DNA from: Deltaproteobacteria bacterium
GTDB taxonomy: Bacteria; Desulfobacterota; Deferrisomatia; Deferrisomatales; JACRMM01
Reading direction: 5' to 3'
Assembly (NCBI GenBank): GCA_016214985.1
Contig: JACRMM010000005.1
Coordinates: 1-58,834, forward strand
Length of the DNA: 58,834 bases
Positions 17,710-27,800 of the stretch are shown piece by piece (position 1 is the stretch's first letter; each line of letters opens with the position of its first letter). A program made the position numbers and the translations under genes. The notes under the pieces were generated by a model. It worked only from the letters and a program-made list of their open reading frames with translations, made no database searches and was not told the DNA's origin.

Positions 17710-18759
17710 ATGTCTTCCGACGTCCTGTTCGATCTGCGCGGCCCGGTAGCGTTTGTAACGCTCAACCGGCCCGAGGCCCTCAACGCGTTGACTCTCGGCG
17801 TGATCCGACCGTACGCCGAACGGCTGGCCGCGTGGGCGCGAGACCCGGCCGTGGCCGCGGTGGTCCTGCGCGGCGCCGGTGACCGCGCCTTCTGCGCGGG
17901 AGGGGACATCCGAGCGGTGTGCCGGACCCGGGGCGGGCCGGAGGACGAGACCGACGTCTTCTTCCGGGAAGAGTATGCCCTGGACGGCGCGGTCGCCCGC
18001 TTTCCCAAGGCCCACGTGGCGCTCTGGAACGGGATCACCATGGGCGGCGGTGTGGGGCTCTCGGTCTTCGGGTCCCACCGAGTCGCCACGGAGCGGACGT
18101 TGTTCGCCATGCCCGAGACCGGGATCGGGTTCTTCTGCGATGTGGGCGCCACGTGGCTCCTGCCGCGTCTGCCGGGCCAGAGCGGGATGTACCTCGCGCT
18201 GACCGGGTCGCGTGTCGGCCCGGCCGATGCGGTGGAGCTGGGGCTTGCGACCCACTTCGTGCCGAGCGGCCGGCTGGGGGAACTGGAAGAGGCGTTGGTG
18301 CGGGCGCCGTGGTCCGGGGACGGGAGGGAGACCGCCGAGGCGGTGCTCGGGGCGTTCGCCGAGCCGGCCGGTGCGGCGCCCCTCTCGGTCCACCGCGAGG
18401 CGATCGACCGGTGCTTCTCGGCCGATTCCGTCGAGGAGATCGTGCGCAGGCTCGAGGGGGAGAGATCGGCCTGGGCCCGGGAGACCCTGGAGACGCTGGG
18501 CAAGAAGTCCCCGACGAGCCTGAAAGTCGTCCACGAGGCGCTTCGGCGCGGCGCGGCTCTCGAGCTCGACGACGCCCTGGCTGTGGAGGTCCGGCTCAGC
18601 CAGCGCTTCGTCGTCTCCCACGACTTCTGCGAGGGGGTGCGGGCCGCGCTGGAAGACCAGGATCACCGCCCGCGCTGGCAGCCGCCGACCCTGCCAGAGG
18701 TGTCGTCCGACCTCGTGGCCTCGTACTTCGCGCTGTCGCGAGAGGGGAATTGTATTTGA
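17710..18759 (+). CDS. 3-hydroxyisobutyryl-CoA hydrolase-like crotonase
   Basis: 349-residue crotonase-superfamily protein with the HIBCH architecture: crotonase core plus a C-terminal extension ending in a basic RPRWQPPTLPEVSS segment typical of the subfamily. Motifs: FCAGGDIRAV (~65-74), WNGITMGGGVGLSVFGSHRVATE (~110-132), FAMPETGIGFFCDVGATWLLPRL (catalytic Glu region). The likely reaction is hydrolysis of 3-hydroxyisobutyryl-CoA in valine breakdown, or of another branched hydroxyacyl-CoA. Start at 17710 follows GAGGAGGTGCCC. It stands between the VWA gene and a signalling operon. Confidence 0.85.
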   Translation: MSSDVLFDLRGPVAFVTLNRPEALNALTLGVIRPYAERLAAWARDPAVAAVVLRGAGDRAFCAGGDIRAVCRTRGGPEDETDVFFREEYALDGAVARFPKAHVALWNGITMGGGVGLSVFGSHRVATERTLFAMPETGIGFFCDVGATWLLPRLPGQSGMYLALTGSRVGPADAVELGLATHFVPSGRLGELEEALVRAPWSGDGRETAEAVLGAFAEPAGAAPLSVHREAIDRCFSADSVEEIVRRLEGERSAWARETLETLGKKSPTSLKVVHEALRRGAALELDDALAVEVRLSQRFVVSHDFCEGVRAALEDQDHRPRWQPPTLPEVSSDLVASYFALSREGNCI

Positions 18760-18767
18760 TCTGCCGC

Positions 18768-18794
18768 TCAAGAAATTCTCGACAGGGGTCGATC
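18768..18794 (+). promoter_or_regulatory. Candidate sigma-28 (FliA) promoter for the PAS kinase operon
   Basis: TCAAG (18768-18772) and GGTCGATC (787-794 of the same kilobase), with 15 bases between TCAA and the second box, resemble TCAAG-N-GCCGATA-type flagellar sigma-28 promoters. It lies about 100 bases before the kinase start at 18892. The -10 box is imperfect. Confidence 0.35.
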
Positions 18795-18891
18795 TCTAGG
18801 ACAGCCTCTTCGCCTGTCGGACCGCAGCAGCCAGGGATTGGGACCGGATGTCAATGCGCGAGTCGAGCCGGCGCGGGCCGCGAACGGGCCC

Positions 18892-21800
18892 ATGACCGTG
18901 CTTTGGGGAGCCGAGTACCTCGTGTTCTGCCGCGGTCTGGCCCTGGTGGCGGCCGCGGGTACGGCCGGCGTCCTCGCCGGGGCGGAGCGCCGCGAACCCC
19001 GGTGGGTTTGGATCGTCGCCGGCGCCGGGGCCCAGGCGGCCGCGCTCTTGGCCGCGCCCTGGCCTGCGGCGTCGCGGGCCTTGGGGCTGGGCTCCGCCGC
19101 CCTGGTTCTCCCATTCCTCTGGTCGACGATGGCTACCGCGACGCGGGGACCCGGGCACCCATGGCTCGGCCTTGCCGGCGTGGCCGCCGTGGCGGGCGCG
19201 GTCGTGCCGAGTGGGGCGGCCGGGGCCGGGCTCGCGCTGGTCACCTTCCTGGGCCTTTGGGCGTATGGTCAGACGCGATCCCGGGCTGCCGGGAGCGCGG
19301 CCGATCCCGGCTTTCCCGGCTGGATGCCGACCCTCCTGCTCGTCGTCGTCGCTGCAGGGGGGGCATTTACCCGAGCACTGGAGAACCTCGCTCTGGACGA
19401 GCTTCCCCCCCAGGGCGCCGCCCTGGGCGAGTACCGGGCCGTGGGGCTTCTGGCGACCGCACTCGTGTGCAGCCTCGTATGCCTGGCGCTCATCGTGTCG
19501 GAGCGAAAGAGGGTGGAGAGGGTCGCCGGCTCCGCGTCGGAGGAGAGGCTCCGGTCCCTGTTCGAGAGCGCGCCCGACGGCGTCGTCGTGTTCGACGCGG
19601 CGACGGGCGAGATCCTCCTCGTCAACCCGGTCCTGGGCGCGATGCTGGGCCGCACCCCTGACGAGCTTCTGGGCACTCCTGTCACCCGCCGGACCCTGGC
19701 CGCGGCGCTTGGGGCGCGGGCACTGGGGGCCCACATCTCGTCGTTTCCCTTCGGCGAGGATCGGCTGAGGCGGAGCGACGGCGAGGACTTCTACGTCGAC
19801 TCGACGGGTACGTTCCTCGAGTACGGAGGGCGCCGATGCGTCCTCGCCTTTGTGCGCGACGTCACCGAACGGCGGCGGGCGGCCCAGGACCTCGAGGCCC
19901 AGCGGGGCCTGCTGCGGGCCGTCCTCGACAACACCGACAACGGCCTTCTGGCGCTGGACGCGGCACACCGGGTCGTCTTCTACAACGAGCAGTACGTGCG
20001 GAGCTTCGGGACGCCCCGTGAGCTCCTCGACAGCGGCGCCAGCCTCGAAGATCTGCTGCGGTGGGCGTGCCGCCATGGTCTCTACCCCCCGGATCGCGAG
20101 GAAGAGCTCGTGGCCGGCCGTTCGCGCGCGTTGGAGGGCCCGGAGGACCGCAGGGCGATCGAGACGCCCCGGGCGGACGGCGTCGTCATGGAGGGGTTCC
20201 AGACGCGGCTCCCCGGCGGAGGGCACCTGCTCGCCTTTCGGGACGTCACGGAGCGAAAACGGATCGAGGACGCCTTGCGGGCAGCGAAGGAGTTCTCCGA
20301 GAGCCTCGTGGGGAACAGCCCGGTCGCGATGTTCGTCCTGGACGTGGGGCATCGGGTCCTCTTCTGGAACCGGGCGTGCGAGGAGCTCACCGGCCTGCCG
20401 GCCTCGGAGGTGATCGGCACGTGCCGGCATTGGAGCGCCTTCTACGCCTCCGAGCGACCGTGCCTCGCGGACTTGGTGATCGATGGCCGCCACGCCGAGG
20501 CGGCGAACCACTACCCCGAGTCGGGCCGCTCGGTCCTCGCGCCCAACGGTCTGCGGGCCGAGGGGTGGTACCCGCGCCTCGGCGGGAGGGACCGCTACAT
20601 CGCCTTCGACGCGGCCCCGCTCTACGACCAGGGGGGCGCGCTCGTCGCCGCGGTGGAGACGCTACAGGACCTCTCGGGCCGAAAGCGGGCCGAGGAGGCG
20701 GCGCGCCACTCCCTATCCCTGCTGCGCTCGACCCTCGAGTCCACGGCCGAGGGCGTCCTGGTCGTGGATCGCAGCGGTCGCGTAGTTCTGTGGAACCAGC
20801 GGTTTCGCGCGATGTGGGGTCTCCCCGATGTTCCGCTCGCGAGCGAGGGTGGGCCGGGCCTGCTGCGGACCGTCTCCTCGCACCTCCGGGCCCCCGATGC
20901 GTTCCTGCAGAGTGCCGCGGCCCTCTCCGAAGAGCCGGAGGCCGAAGGCTTCGATGTGGTCGAGGCCTCGGACGGGCGGGTGATCGAGCGCTACTCGATT
21001 CCGCAGCGGCTCGACGGGGCGGCGGTCGGCCGCGTCTGGAGCTTTCGGGACGTGACCGGCCGGGAGCGGGCACGCCAGGAGCTGGCCCGCCTGGCCGCGG
21101 CCGTGGAGCAGACGGCCGAGGCGATCGTAGTCGCCGACGCCGACGGCACGGTGCAGTACGTGAACCCGGCCTTCGAGCAGATCACCGGATACGGGCGAGA
21201 CGAAGTGTGCGGCCGGTCCCACCCGATGCTCCGCGGCGGGGGCGGATCGGAGGGTTCCTCGGGGCCGATGACCGGGAGCCTCACCGCAGGGGAAGTGTGG
21301 AAATCGCACCGGCTCAACCGCCGCAAGGACGGCACCCCCTACGAGGAGGAGACCACGGTCTCGCCGGTGCGCGACGCCGGCGGCCAGATCGTCAACTACG
21401 TGGCGGTGACGCGCGACGTGACCCATGAAGTGGAGCTGCAGCGGCGGCTCAGCCAGTCCCAGAAGCTCGAGGCTCTCGGCACCCTGTCCGGCGGCATTGC
21501 CCACGACTTCAATAACATCCTCGCGGCGATTCTCGGCTTCACGGAGATGACGCGGGATGACCTGCCCGCAGGGAGCCGGGACCGCGACAACCTCGACCGG
21601 GTGGTCGCCGCCGCCGTGCGGGCCCGGGACCTGGTCCGACAGATCCTCGCCTTCAGCCGGCCCAGTGCGGAACAGCGCGAGCCCATCCGGGTGGCCCCGC
21701 TCGTGGAGGAAACCGCGACCCTGCTCCGGGGAAGCCTTCCTCCCACCATCGAGATTCGCCAGGAGCTCCGGTCGCCGCAGGCCGCGGTGGTCGCGGACGA

Positions 21801-22629
21801 GACCCAGCTCCACCAGGTTCTGCTCAACCTCTGCGCCAATGCGGGGCACGCCATGGGGGCCAAGGGCGGTACCCTGACCGTGACCCTGGATGAGGTCGAG
21901 GCCCAACCGGAGGGGGAGGGAGGGGGCGAGGGACCGAGGCGTTGGGTCGAGCTGAGCGTCAGCGACACGGGCCCCGGAGTCCCGCGCGAGATCCGAGACC
22001 GCATCTTCGAGCCTTTCTTTACGACCAAAGACGTGGGCGAGGGGACCGGCATGGGGCTCTCTGTGGCGCACGGCATCGCAACAAGCCACGGCGGTACCAT
22101 CGACCTCGAAAGCAGGCCGGGCCACGGCGCGACCTTTCGCGTGCGCCTGCCGGCGGTGGAGCCCGGGCCCGAGCCGGGGGGGCAGGAGAGTCCAGCCGCG
22201 GCCGCGGGACAGGGCCGCCTCCTCTTCGTGGATGACGAAGAAGCCCTCGTCGAGCTCGCCGCCCAGTCCCTGGGTAACCTCGGGTACCAGGTCACGGCCC
22301 TGTCCGACAGCCGGGCCGCGTTGGAGCGGTTCCGAGAAGATCCCTCTGTTTTTGACCTGCTGGTGACCGATCAGGCGATGCCCGGCCTCAGTGGGGGAGA
22401 TCTGACCCGGGCCGTGCGTTCCATTCGACCCGACCTGCCGGTGATCCTCTGCACGGGCGGGGGGCTCGCCGCGTTCCCAGAGGGCGCGGAGCTCGTCGAC
22501 CTTCGGGAAGTGGTGACGAAACCCTTTAGCCTCGGGACCCTTGCGGCGGCTGTGGGACGAGCCCTGGCCCGCGACGGGGGGTACGAGCAGGGCAGTGACG
22601 AGGAGGCACGGCGATGGCTCGCATCTTGA
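18892..22629 (+). CDS. Membrane-bound multi-PAS hybrid histidine kinase
   Basis: About 1245 residues. The N-terminal ~200 residues are very hydrophobic and hold seven or so membrane spans. Five PAS domains follow; their starts include SEERLRSLFESAPDG, GLLRAVLDNTDNG, FSESLVGNSPVAM, LLRSTLESTAEG and LAAAVEQTAEA. The HisKA motif is LGTLSGGIAHDFNNILAAILGF (phospho-acceptor His), with an NtrB-like DFNN context. HATPase motifs include LLNLCANAGHAM and DTGPGVP. A C-terminal receiver has Asp in DLLVTDQAMPGLSG. ATG 18892 is a reasonable start but has no strong ribosome site. Its 3' end overlaps the downstream receiver gene by 16 bases. Signal unknown. Confidence 0.88.
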   Translation: MTVLWGAEYLVFCRGLALVAAAGTAGVLAGAERREPRWVWIVAGAGAQAAALLAAPWPAASRALGLGSAALVLPFLWSTMATATRGPGHPWLGLAGVAAVAGAVVPSGAAGAGLALVTFLGLWAYGQTRSRAAGSAADPGFPGWMPTLLLVVVAAGGAFTRALENLALDELPPQGAALGEYRAVGLLATALVCSLVCLALIVSERKRVERVAGSASEERLRSLFESAPDGVVVFDAATGEILLVNPVLGAMLGRTPDELLGTPVTRRTLAAALGARALGAHISSFPFGEDRLRRSDGEDFYVDSTGTFLEYGGRRCVLAFVRDVTERRRAAQDLEAQRGLLRAVLDNTDNGLLALDAAHRVVFYNEQYVRSFGTPRELLDSGASLEDLLRWACRHGLYPPDREEELVAGRSRALEGPEDRRAIETPRADGVVMEGFQTRLPGGGHLLAFRDVTERKRIEDALRAAKEFSESLVGNSPVAMFVLDVGHRVLFWNRACEELTGLPASEVIGTCRHWSAFYASERPCLADLVIDGRHAEAANHYPESGRSVLAPNGLRAEGWYPRLGGRDRYIAFDAAPLYDQGGALVAAVETLQDLSGRKRAEEAARHSLSLLRSTLESTAEGVLVVDRSGRVVLWNQRFRAMWGLPDVPLASEGGPGLLRTVSSHLRAPDAFLQSAAALSEEPEAEGFDVVEASDGRVIERYSIPQRLDGAAVGRVWSFRDVTGRERARQELARLAAAVEQTAEAIVVADADGTVQYVNPAFEQITGYGRDEVCGRSHPMLRGGGGSEGSSGPMTGSLTAGEVWKSHRLNRRKDGTPYEEETTVSPVRDAGGQIVNYVAVTRDVTHEVELQRRLSQSQKLEALGTLSGGIAHDFNNILAAILGFTEMTRDDLPAGSRDRDNLDRVVAAAVRARDLVRQILAFSRPSAEQREPIRVAPLVEETATLLRGSLPPTIEIRQELRSPQAAVVADETQLHQVLLNLCANAGHAMGAKGGTLTVTLDEVEAQPEGEGGGEGPRRWVELSVSDTGPGVPREIRDRIFEPFFTTKDVGEGTGMGLSVAHGIATSHGGTIDLESRPGHGATFRVRLPAVEPGPEPGGQESPAAAAGQGRLLFVDDEEALVELAAQSLGNLGYQVTALSDSRAALERFREDPSVFDLLVTDQAMPGLSGGDLTRAVRSIRPDLPVILCTGGGLAAFPEGAELVDLREVVTKPFSLGTLAAAVGRALARDGGYEQGSDEEARRWLAS

Positions 22630-22982
22630 TCATCGACGACGAGGAGCCGGTCCGGGTCATGCTGCGGCAGATGCTGGAGCGGGAGGGGCACGAGGTGGTC
22701 GAGGCTGCGTGCGGGGACGAGGGGCTCGCCCTCTACCGGGCGCAGCCGGCGGATCTCGTCATCACCGACATCCTCATGCCGCGCACGGGCGGGCTCGTCG
22801 CCATCTCAGAGCTCCGGAAGGAGTTTCCGTCGGCCCGCATCATCGCGATCTCCGGCGGCGGCCGCGACGGCCGGCTCAACTTCCTGGCGACGGCGAAGAC
22901 GTTCCCGGGGGTGCTCACGCTCCGCAAGCCCTTCCAGCGCGCCGAGCTCCTGCAGGCGGTCGCGATCCTCCTCCCGCGCTGA
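22614..22982 (+). CDS. Stand-alone receiver-domain response regulator
   Basis: 122-residue single receiver domain: acidic pocket IIDDEEPV (~6-13), phospho-acceptor Asp in LVITDILMPRTGG (~52), Ser/Thr switch AISGGG, and Lys in TLRKPFQ (~104). There is no output domain. It overlaps the hybrid kinase gene by 16 bases, so it is probably phosphorylated by it in a phosphorelay or acts as a CheY-like adaptor. Confidence 0.9.
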   Translation: MARILIIDDEEPVRVMLRQMLEREGHEVVEAACGDEGLALYRAQPADLVITDILMPRTGGLVAISELRKEFPSARIIAISGGGRDGRLNFLATAKTFPGVLTLRKPFQRAELLQAVAILLPR

Positions 22983-23007
22983 CGGAGCGGGACCGCCCCG
23001 CCCCCCG

Positions 23008-24645
23008 TTACTGCGGAGACGGGACGCCGCAGGCGGCGGCCAGCCGGCGGGGCTCGGACAGGTAGGGGAACAGCTCGGCCGCCGCTTGCGCGTGGGGCCG
23101 AGCCCGGTCGCAGCGCCCTCGTCGGAGCCACGTCTGGGCGAGGAGAAGGCGGATGCGGTAATTCGCAGGATCGAGCGCAGCCGCCTGCTCCAGATCCGGA
23201 ATTCGCCAGCCGGCGCCGGCGACCAGGATCGCGGCGGCCTGGCTCCCGCTGCGCACCAGGGCGCCGCCGCACAGCAGCAGGACCACAGCGACCGCGGCCC
23301 ACCGCCGCGGCCGGGTGAAGTCGATCGTGAGCACCGGCGGCGGCGCGGGCAGGAGGGCCCCGGCCACGATCCAGGCGGCGGCGGTCGGCGTCGCCAGGTG
23401 CAGCACGGCGTCGAAAGCCCCCACGACCCCCGTCGCCGTGAGCGTCGCCAGGAGGGCCAGGCCGTCAAGCGGTGTCGTCGGCCCGGCGACTCCCCGCAGT
23501 GCCCGCCATCCCCCGGCCCCCAGACTCACCGCCACCAGGAGCAGCGCGCCGAACGCCGGCGGCCCCCACTCGACCAGGAACCCGACCCAGTCGCTGCTGG
23601 GCCACGGATTCGCCGGCATCAGTCCGCGCCGGCTGAGCGAGGGGTCGCCCCGAGAGGCATAGAGGGGGTAGACGACCGCCCAGTTGCCAGGGCCAACCCC
23701 GAGGATGGGGCGATCCAGCGCCATTCCGAGGGTGTTGCGGTACTGGATCAGGCGCCCGCGCCCGCTCCCCTCGCGGTAGTTGACCACATCGCGGGCCGTC
23801 TCCAGATAGGGGTTGCGCGACCGCCAGTCGAGCTCATTGGGGAGCGCCGCTGCGAGCGCGACGCCCAACCCGCCCGCGATAAGGAGCCCCAGGGCCCGGC
23901 GGCCGATACGCGGCGTGAGCCGAAGCACCTTCGATACCGCAAACGCGGCGACGCCGACTCCACCGGCGAGTCCGACGGCCAACCAGGCGGCCCGGGTCCG
24001 GGACAGCAGGAGCGCGGCCGCCACGAGGCCGACGCCGCAGGCCGCGAGGACGCAGCGGCGCCGGCTCTGCGCGCGCAGAGCCGAGAGCGCGAGGGCGGGC
24101 AAGCCGATCGCCACGAGGTGGGCCATGAAGTTTCGGTTGCCGAAGGTCCCGCCCGGGGCGCGGGCGTCCGCGGCGAAGGGGACCTCGAGCCCGTAGGCCT
24201 GGGCGAGGGCCGTGGCCGCGGCCAGGACCACGCCCGCGCCGGCGGCCGCGACGAGGGGCGGTCCGAGCCCGGCGGCGGCGAGCCGGCGGGAAACCCAGAA
24301 GAGGACCGCGCCCGAGAACGCGATCGCCAGCGCCCGGGCCGCAAGCCAGGGGTTCGGGGCAAACAGGCACGACAGGGCGCCCAGAAGGAGCCAGCCGGCG
24401 AGGAAGAGGTCGATGCGGGAAACCTGGAGCTTGCGCCCGGTCAGGAGGCACAGGGTGCCGGCCGCCGTGGCGGTGAGGTGCAGGACGAGCTCTTTGGGCA
24501 CCGCGTGGCGGTCCAGGTCGAACAGCGGCGACGGCAGGGACGCCAGCACGCAGCCCAGAATGCCGGCAACCACCGCCCAGAGGGCGAGGCGGGTCGAGAG
24601 GCCGGGAGACGGGCGGCGCCGGAAGGGGACGGTGTGCTCGGTCAT
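23008..24645 (-). CDS. O-antigen-ligase-like membrane protein
   Basis: 545-residue integral membrane protein with about a dozen hydrophobic segments. It has the Wzy/WaaL-type region: FGNRNFMAHLVAIGLP in the middle and a large periplasmic loop with RLIQYRNTLGMALDRPILGVGPGNWAVVYP, a pattern common in O-antigen ligase-like proteins. The C-terminal ~80 residues are soluble and TPR-like (LEQAAALDPANYRIRLLLAQTWLRRGRCDRA). It may polymerise or ligate surface glycan, or act on pilin-type substrates. No glycosyltransferase cluster is adjacent. Confidence 0.8.
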   Translation of the reverse strand: MTEHTVPFRRRPSPGLSTRLALWAVVAGILGCVLASLPSPLFDLDRHAVPKELVLHLTATAAGTLCLLTGRKLQVSRIDLFLAGWLLLGALSCLFAPNPWLAARALAIAFSGAVLFWVSRRLAAAGLGPPLVAAAGAGVVLAAATALAQAYGLEVPFAADARAPGGTFGNRNFMAHLVAIGLPALALSALRAQSRRRCVLAACGVGLVAAALLLSRTRAAWLAVGLAGGVGVAAFAVSKVLRLTPRIGRRALGLLIAGGLGVALAAALPNELDWRSRNPYLETARDVVNYREGSGRGRLIQYRNTLGMALDRPILGVGPGNWAVVYPLYASRGDPSLSRRGLMPANPWPSSDWVGFLVEWGPPAFGALLLVAVSLGAGGWRALRGVAGPTTPLDGLALLATLTATGVVGAFDAVLHLATPTAAAWIVAGALLPAPPPVLTIDFTRPRRWAAVAVVLLLCGGALVRSGSQAAAILVAGAGWRIPDLEQAAALDPANYRIRLLLAQTWLRRGRCDRARPHAQAAAELFPYLSEPRRLAAACGVPSPQ

Positions 24646-24808
24646 GCGTCTCAGACGGCGAAGTGGGGCGGTGTCGGGGCTGGTCCCCTTCGAGCGGAGG
24701 GGGGGACGGCAGGGTACCGTCTCAGGCCCGGGAGAGCAACACCCCCCGGCCGTCGGGAGCCGTCATGGGCCCTCGGTGGCCAGACCCGTTCAACGGGTTT
24801 CCGCGGAC

Positions 24809-27800
24809 TCACCGGCTCCGCCCCGCCGTGACGCGATGCAGGACCTCGCAGAGCTCGGACGGGTCGACGGGCTTGGCCAGGTAGTCGTCCATGCTCGCCG
24901 CGAGGAACCGCTCCCGGTCCCCCTGGAGGGCGTGGGCGGTGAGCGCCACGATGGGGATGTCCGGGCGGACGCCCGGCACCGACCCCTGCCGGATGAGGCG
25001 GGCGGCGTCCACGCCGTCGAGCTCGGGCATCTGGACGTCCATCAGCACGACGTCAAAGGGCTCGCGGGACAGGGCGTCCAGGGCCTGCCGACCGTCCGAC
25101 ACGACCACCACCGTATGGCCCTGGCCCTCCAGAAGCGCCTGGGCGAAAAGCTGATTCACCGGGTTGTCCTCGGCCAACAGCACGCGAAGGGGGTCGTCGG
25201 TCGATCGCGGTACCGGCTCGGCGGGCGCGTAGCCCATCGGTGCGGATGCCTCCGAACGATCGAGCTCTGCGGTGAAGGAAACCAGGGTTCCTTTGCCCGG
25301 CTCGCTCTCGATCCAGACCTCGCCTCCCATCAGCGCTGCAAGATGCTTGCTGATGGCGAGGCCGAGACCGGTGCCGCCATATTTTACATGGGTGGACCGG
25401 GTCGCGCGGGAGAAGCTCTCGAAGACCGAGCTGAGGTTCTCCGGCGGGATGCCGATACCCGTATCCCGGACCTCGAAGCACAGACACACGCGGCCCGGGC
25501 GTGCCGTCGGCGCCGGGTCGAGGCGCATCGTCAGCGTAACCCCACCGCGCTCGGTGAACTTCACGGCGTTGCCCACGAGGTTGATGAGCACCTGGCGCAG
25601 CCGGCCCTCATCCCCCGACACGACGGCCGGAACGGACGGGTCCACCCGGTGGCGGAGCGTGAGTCCCTTTCGGTGCGCGCCCACGCCCAGGGTCGAGACC
25701 ACTGACTCGACCAGCCGCGCGGGTTGGAAGGGAGCCGCGGTGAGCTCGACCCGCCCGGCCTCGATCCGGGCCACGTCCAGGATGTCGTTGATGATGTCGA
25801 GCAGGTGCTTCGCCGACTGCTGCGCGAGCCGGAGGTAGCCTTCCACCTTGGGGCCCACGTCCTCCAAGAGCGCGAGCTCGGTCATGCCGAGGACGCCGTT
25901 CATGGGGGTGCGGATCTCGTGGCTCATCCGCGCGAGGAACTCGCTCTTCGCGCGGCTCGCCTCTTCCGCCGCCTCACGGGCCTCGAGGAGCTCCTGCTCG
26001 TAGCGCTCGCGTCGGGTCACGTCGAGCACGAGAGAGAGAACCGAATCCAGGGTGCCCTCGGGTCCCAGGAGCACGGAGTTGTACCACTCGCAGTGGATCA
26101 CCCGCCCGTCCTTGGAGATGTTTCGGTTGGCCGAGACCACCTGTCGCGTCACGCCGTCGGTCAGGCGGGTCATCACCCGTTCCACGATCGGAAGGTCGTC
26201 CTCGTAGATCAGGTTCAGGTCGGCGATCGGCCGGCCGATGGTCTCGGAGGCGCGCCAGCCGAATATCTTCTCCGCTTCCCCCGCCCAGCGGCGAACCGTG
26301 AAGTCGGCGTCCCACTCCACGACGGCCACCGGGGAGTTCTCTACGTGAAAGCGCAGGCGCTGCTCGTTCTCGCGCAGCGCCGCCTCGGAACGCCAGTGTT
26401 CAACGGCCACCGCGACCTGGTCGGCGACGGCCTTCATCAGGGCGAGATCCTCGCCGCTGAAGCGTGGCCGGCGCCGCGTGCCGAAGGAGAGCGTTCCGAC
26501 TACCTGGTCTCGCGCGATCAGCGGGTGGCAGGCGTACGCCCGGATGCCCAGTGACCTCGCGAGGTGGGTCCGCGGATCGGACACCTCCCCGATGTCCTCG
26601 GCCACGATCCGCCGGCCCTCCTGCGCCGAGGTGCCGGACATGCCTGCGCCGAAGTCGAGCCACTCGAGGTCTCGCGCCGCCTCCTCGGGAACGCCGGCGC
26701 AAGCGCTGAGGCGAAGGCCGCCGGCCGACTCGTCCACGAGGTAATGGAAGAACGCGTCGCACTCCAGAAAGGACATCACGCTGCGGCACAGGCGCTCGAT
26801 CACGGCCTGCGGGGTGTCGGTGGCGAGGAGCTCTCCCGCGGTCTGCGCGAGCAGATCGAGCCGGTGCTCGGCCTGCTTGAGGCGGTCGATGTCCAGGTTG
26901 ATCCCGGCCCAGCAGACGATCTCCCCGTGCTCGTTTCGCACCGGAAGCCCGCGGGCGAGCACGGTGTGCCATTGGCCGTCGACGCCGCGGAAGCGGTGCT
27001 CGACGTCCCAGCGCCCCCCGGTTCGGGCACACTCCTTCCAGGCGGCGATCGTCCGGTCCGCGTCGTCGGGGTGGAGCACGTCGCCCCAGCCAAAGTTCGC
27101 GCACTCCTCCGGGGTGAGGCCGACGAGCTTCAGGAAAGACTCGCTGGCGTAGGTGTTTCGCCCCTCGGGGTCGCAGACCCAGACTCCGAAGTCGATCGAC
27201 TCCCCGATGGTACGGTAGAGTCGCTCGCTGTCCGTCAGGGCCTGCTCCATCCGCCTTCGCTCGGAGATGTCGCGCACCACGCTGACGAGCATCCGCGTAT
27301 CTCCGACGGTCGTCCCGCGGGAGCTCACCTCCACCGGGAAGGCGGTACCGTCTCTTCGCACGTGGACGGTCTCGAAGAGGATCCCCTCGGCCTCGGCCTG
27401 GGCCATCTGAGTGGCAGTCAGGCTCTGGGTGTCCGGCGCCCGCAGCTCCTGGATCGTCCGATTCAGCAGCTCCTCCCGGGTGTACCCGTACGCGGTGGCC
27501 GCGGCGGCGTTGGCCTCCAGGATGTGGCCGTCGCCGAACCGCAGGAAGAGGATGATGTCGCGGCTCTGGGCGGCCAGGAGCTCGTAACGATGCAGGACCT
27601 CCTCGGACTCCTTGCGTGCGGTGACGTCGGAGAAGACCACCGCGAACCGGCCGCCCGGCTCGGTCCGGTAGGCGTGCACGTCGAACCAGCGCTTCAGATC
27701 CCCGCTGTATGACTCGAAGTGGTCCGGAACGCCCGTGAGCGCCACCCGGCCGAAGCGCTCGAGCCAGATCGCCTCGAGGCGCGGGAGGACGTCACGCGCC

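Noticed and set aside
16258..18771. 837-codon minus-strand frame over the VWA and HIBCH-like genes
   Set aside because: No family motifs; the plus-strand genes here have clear motifs and ribosome sites.
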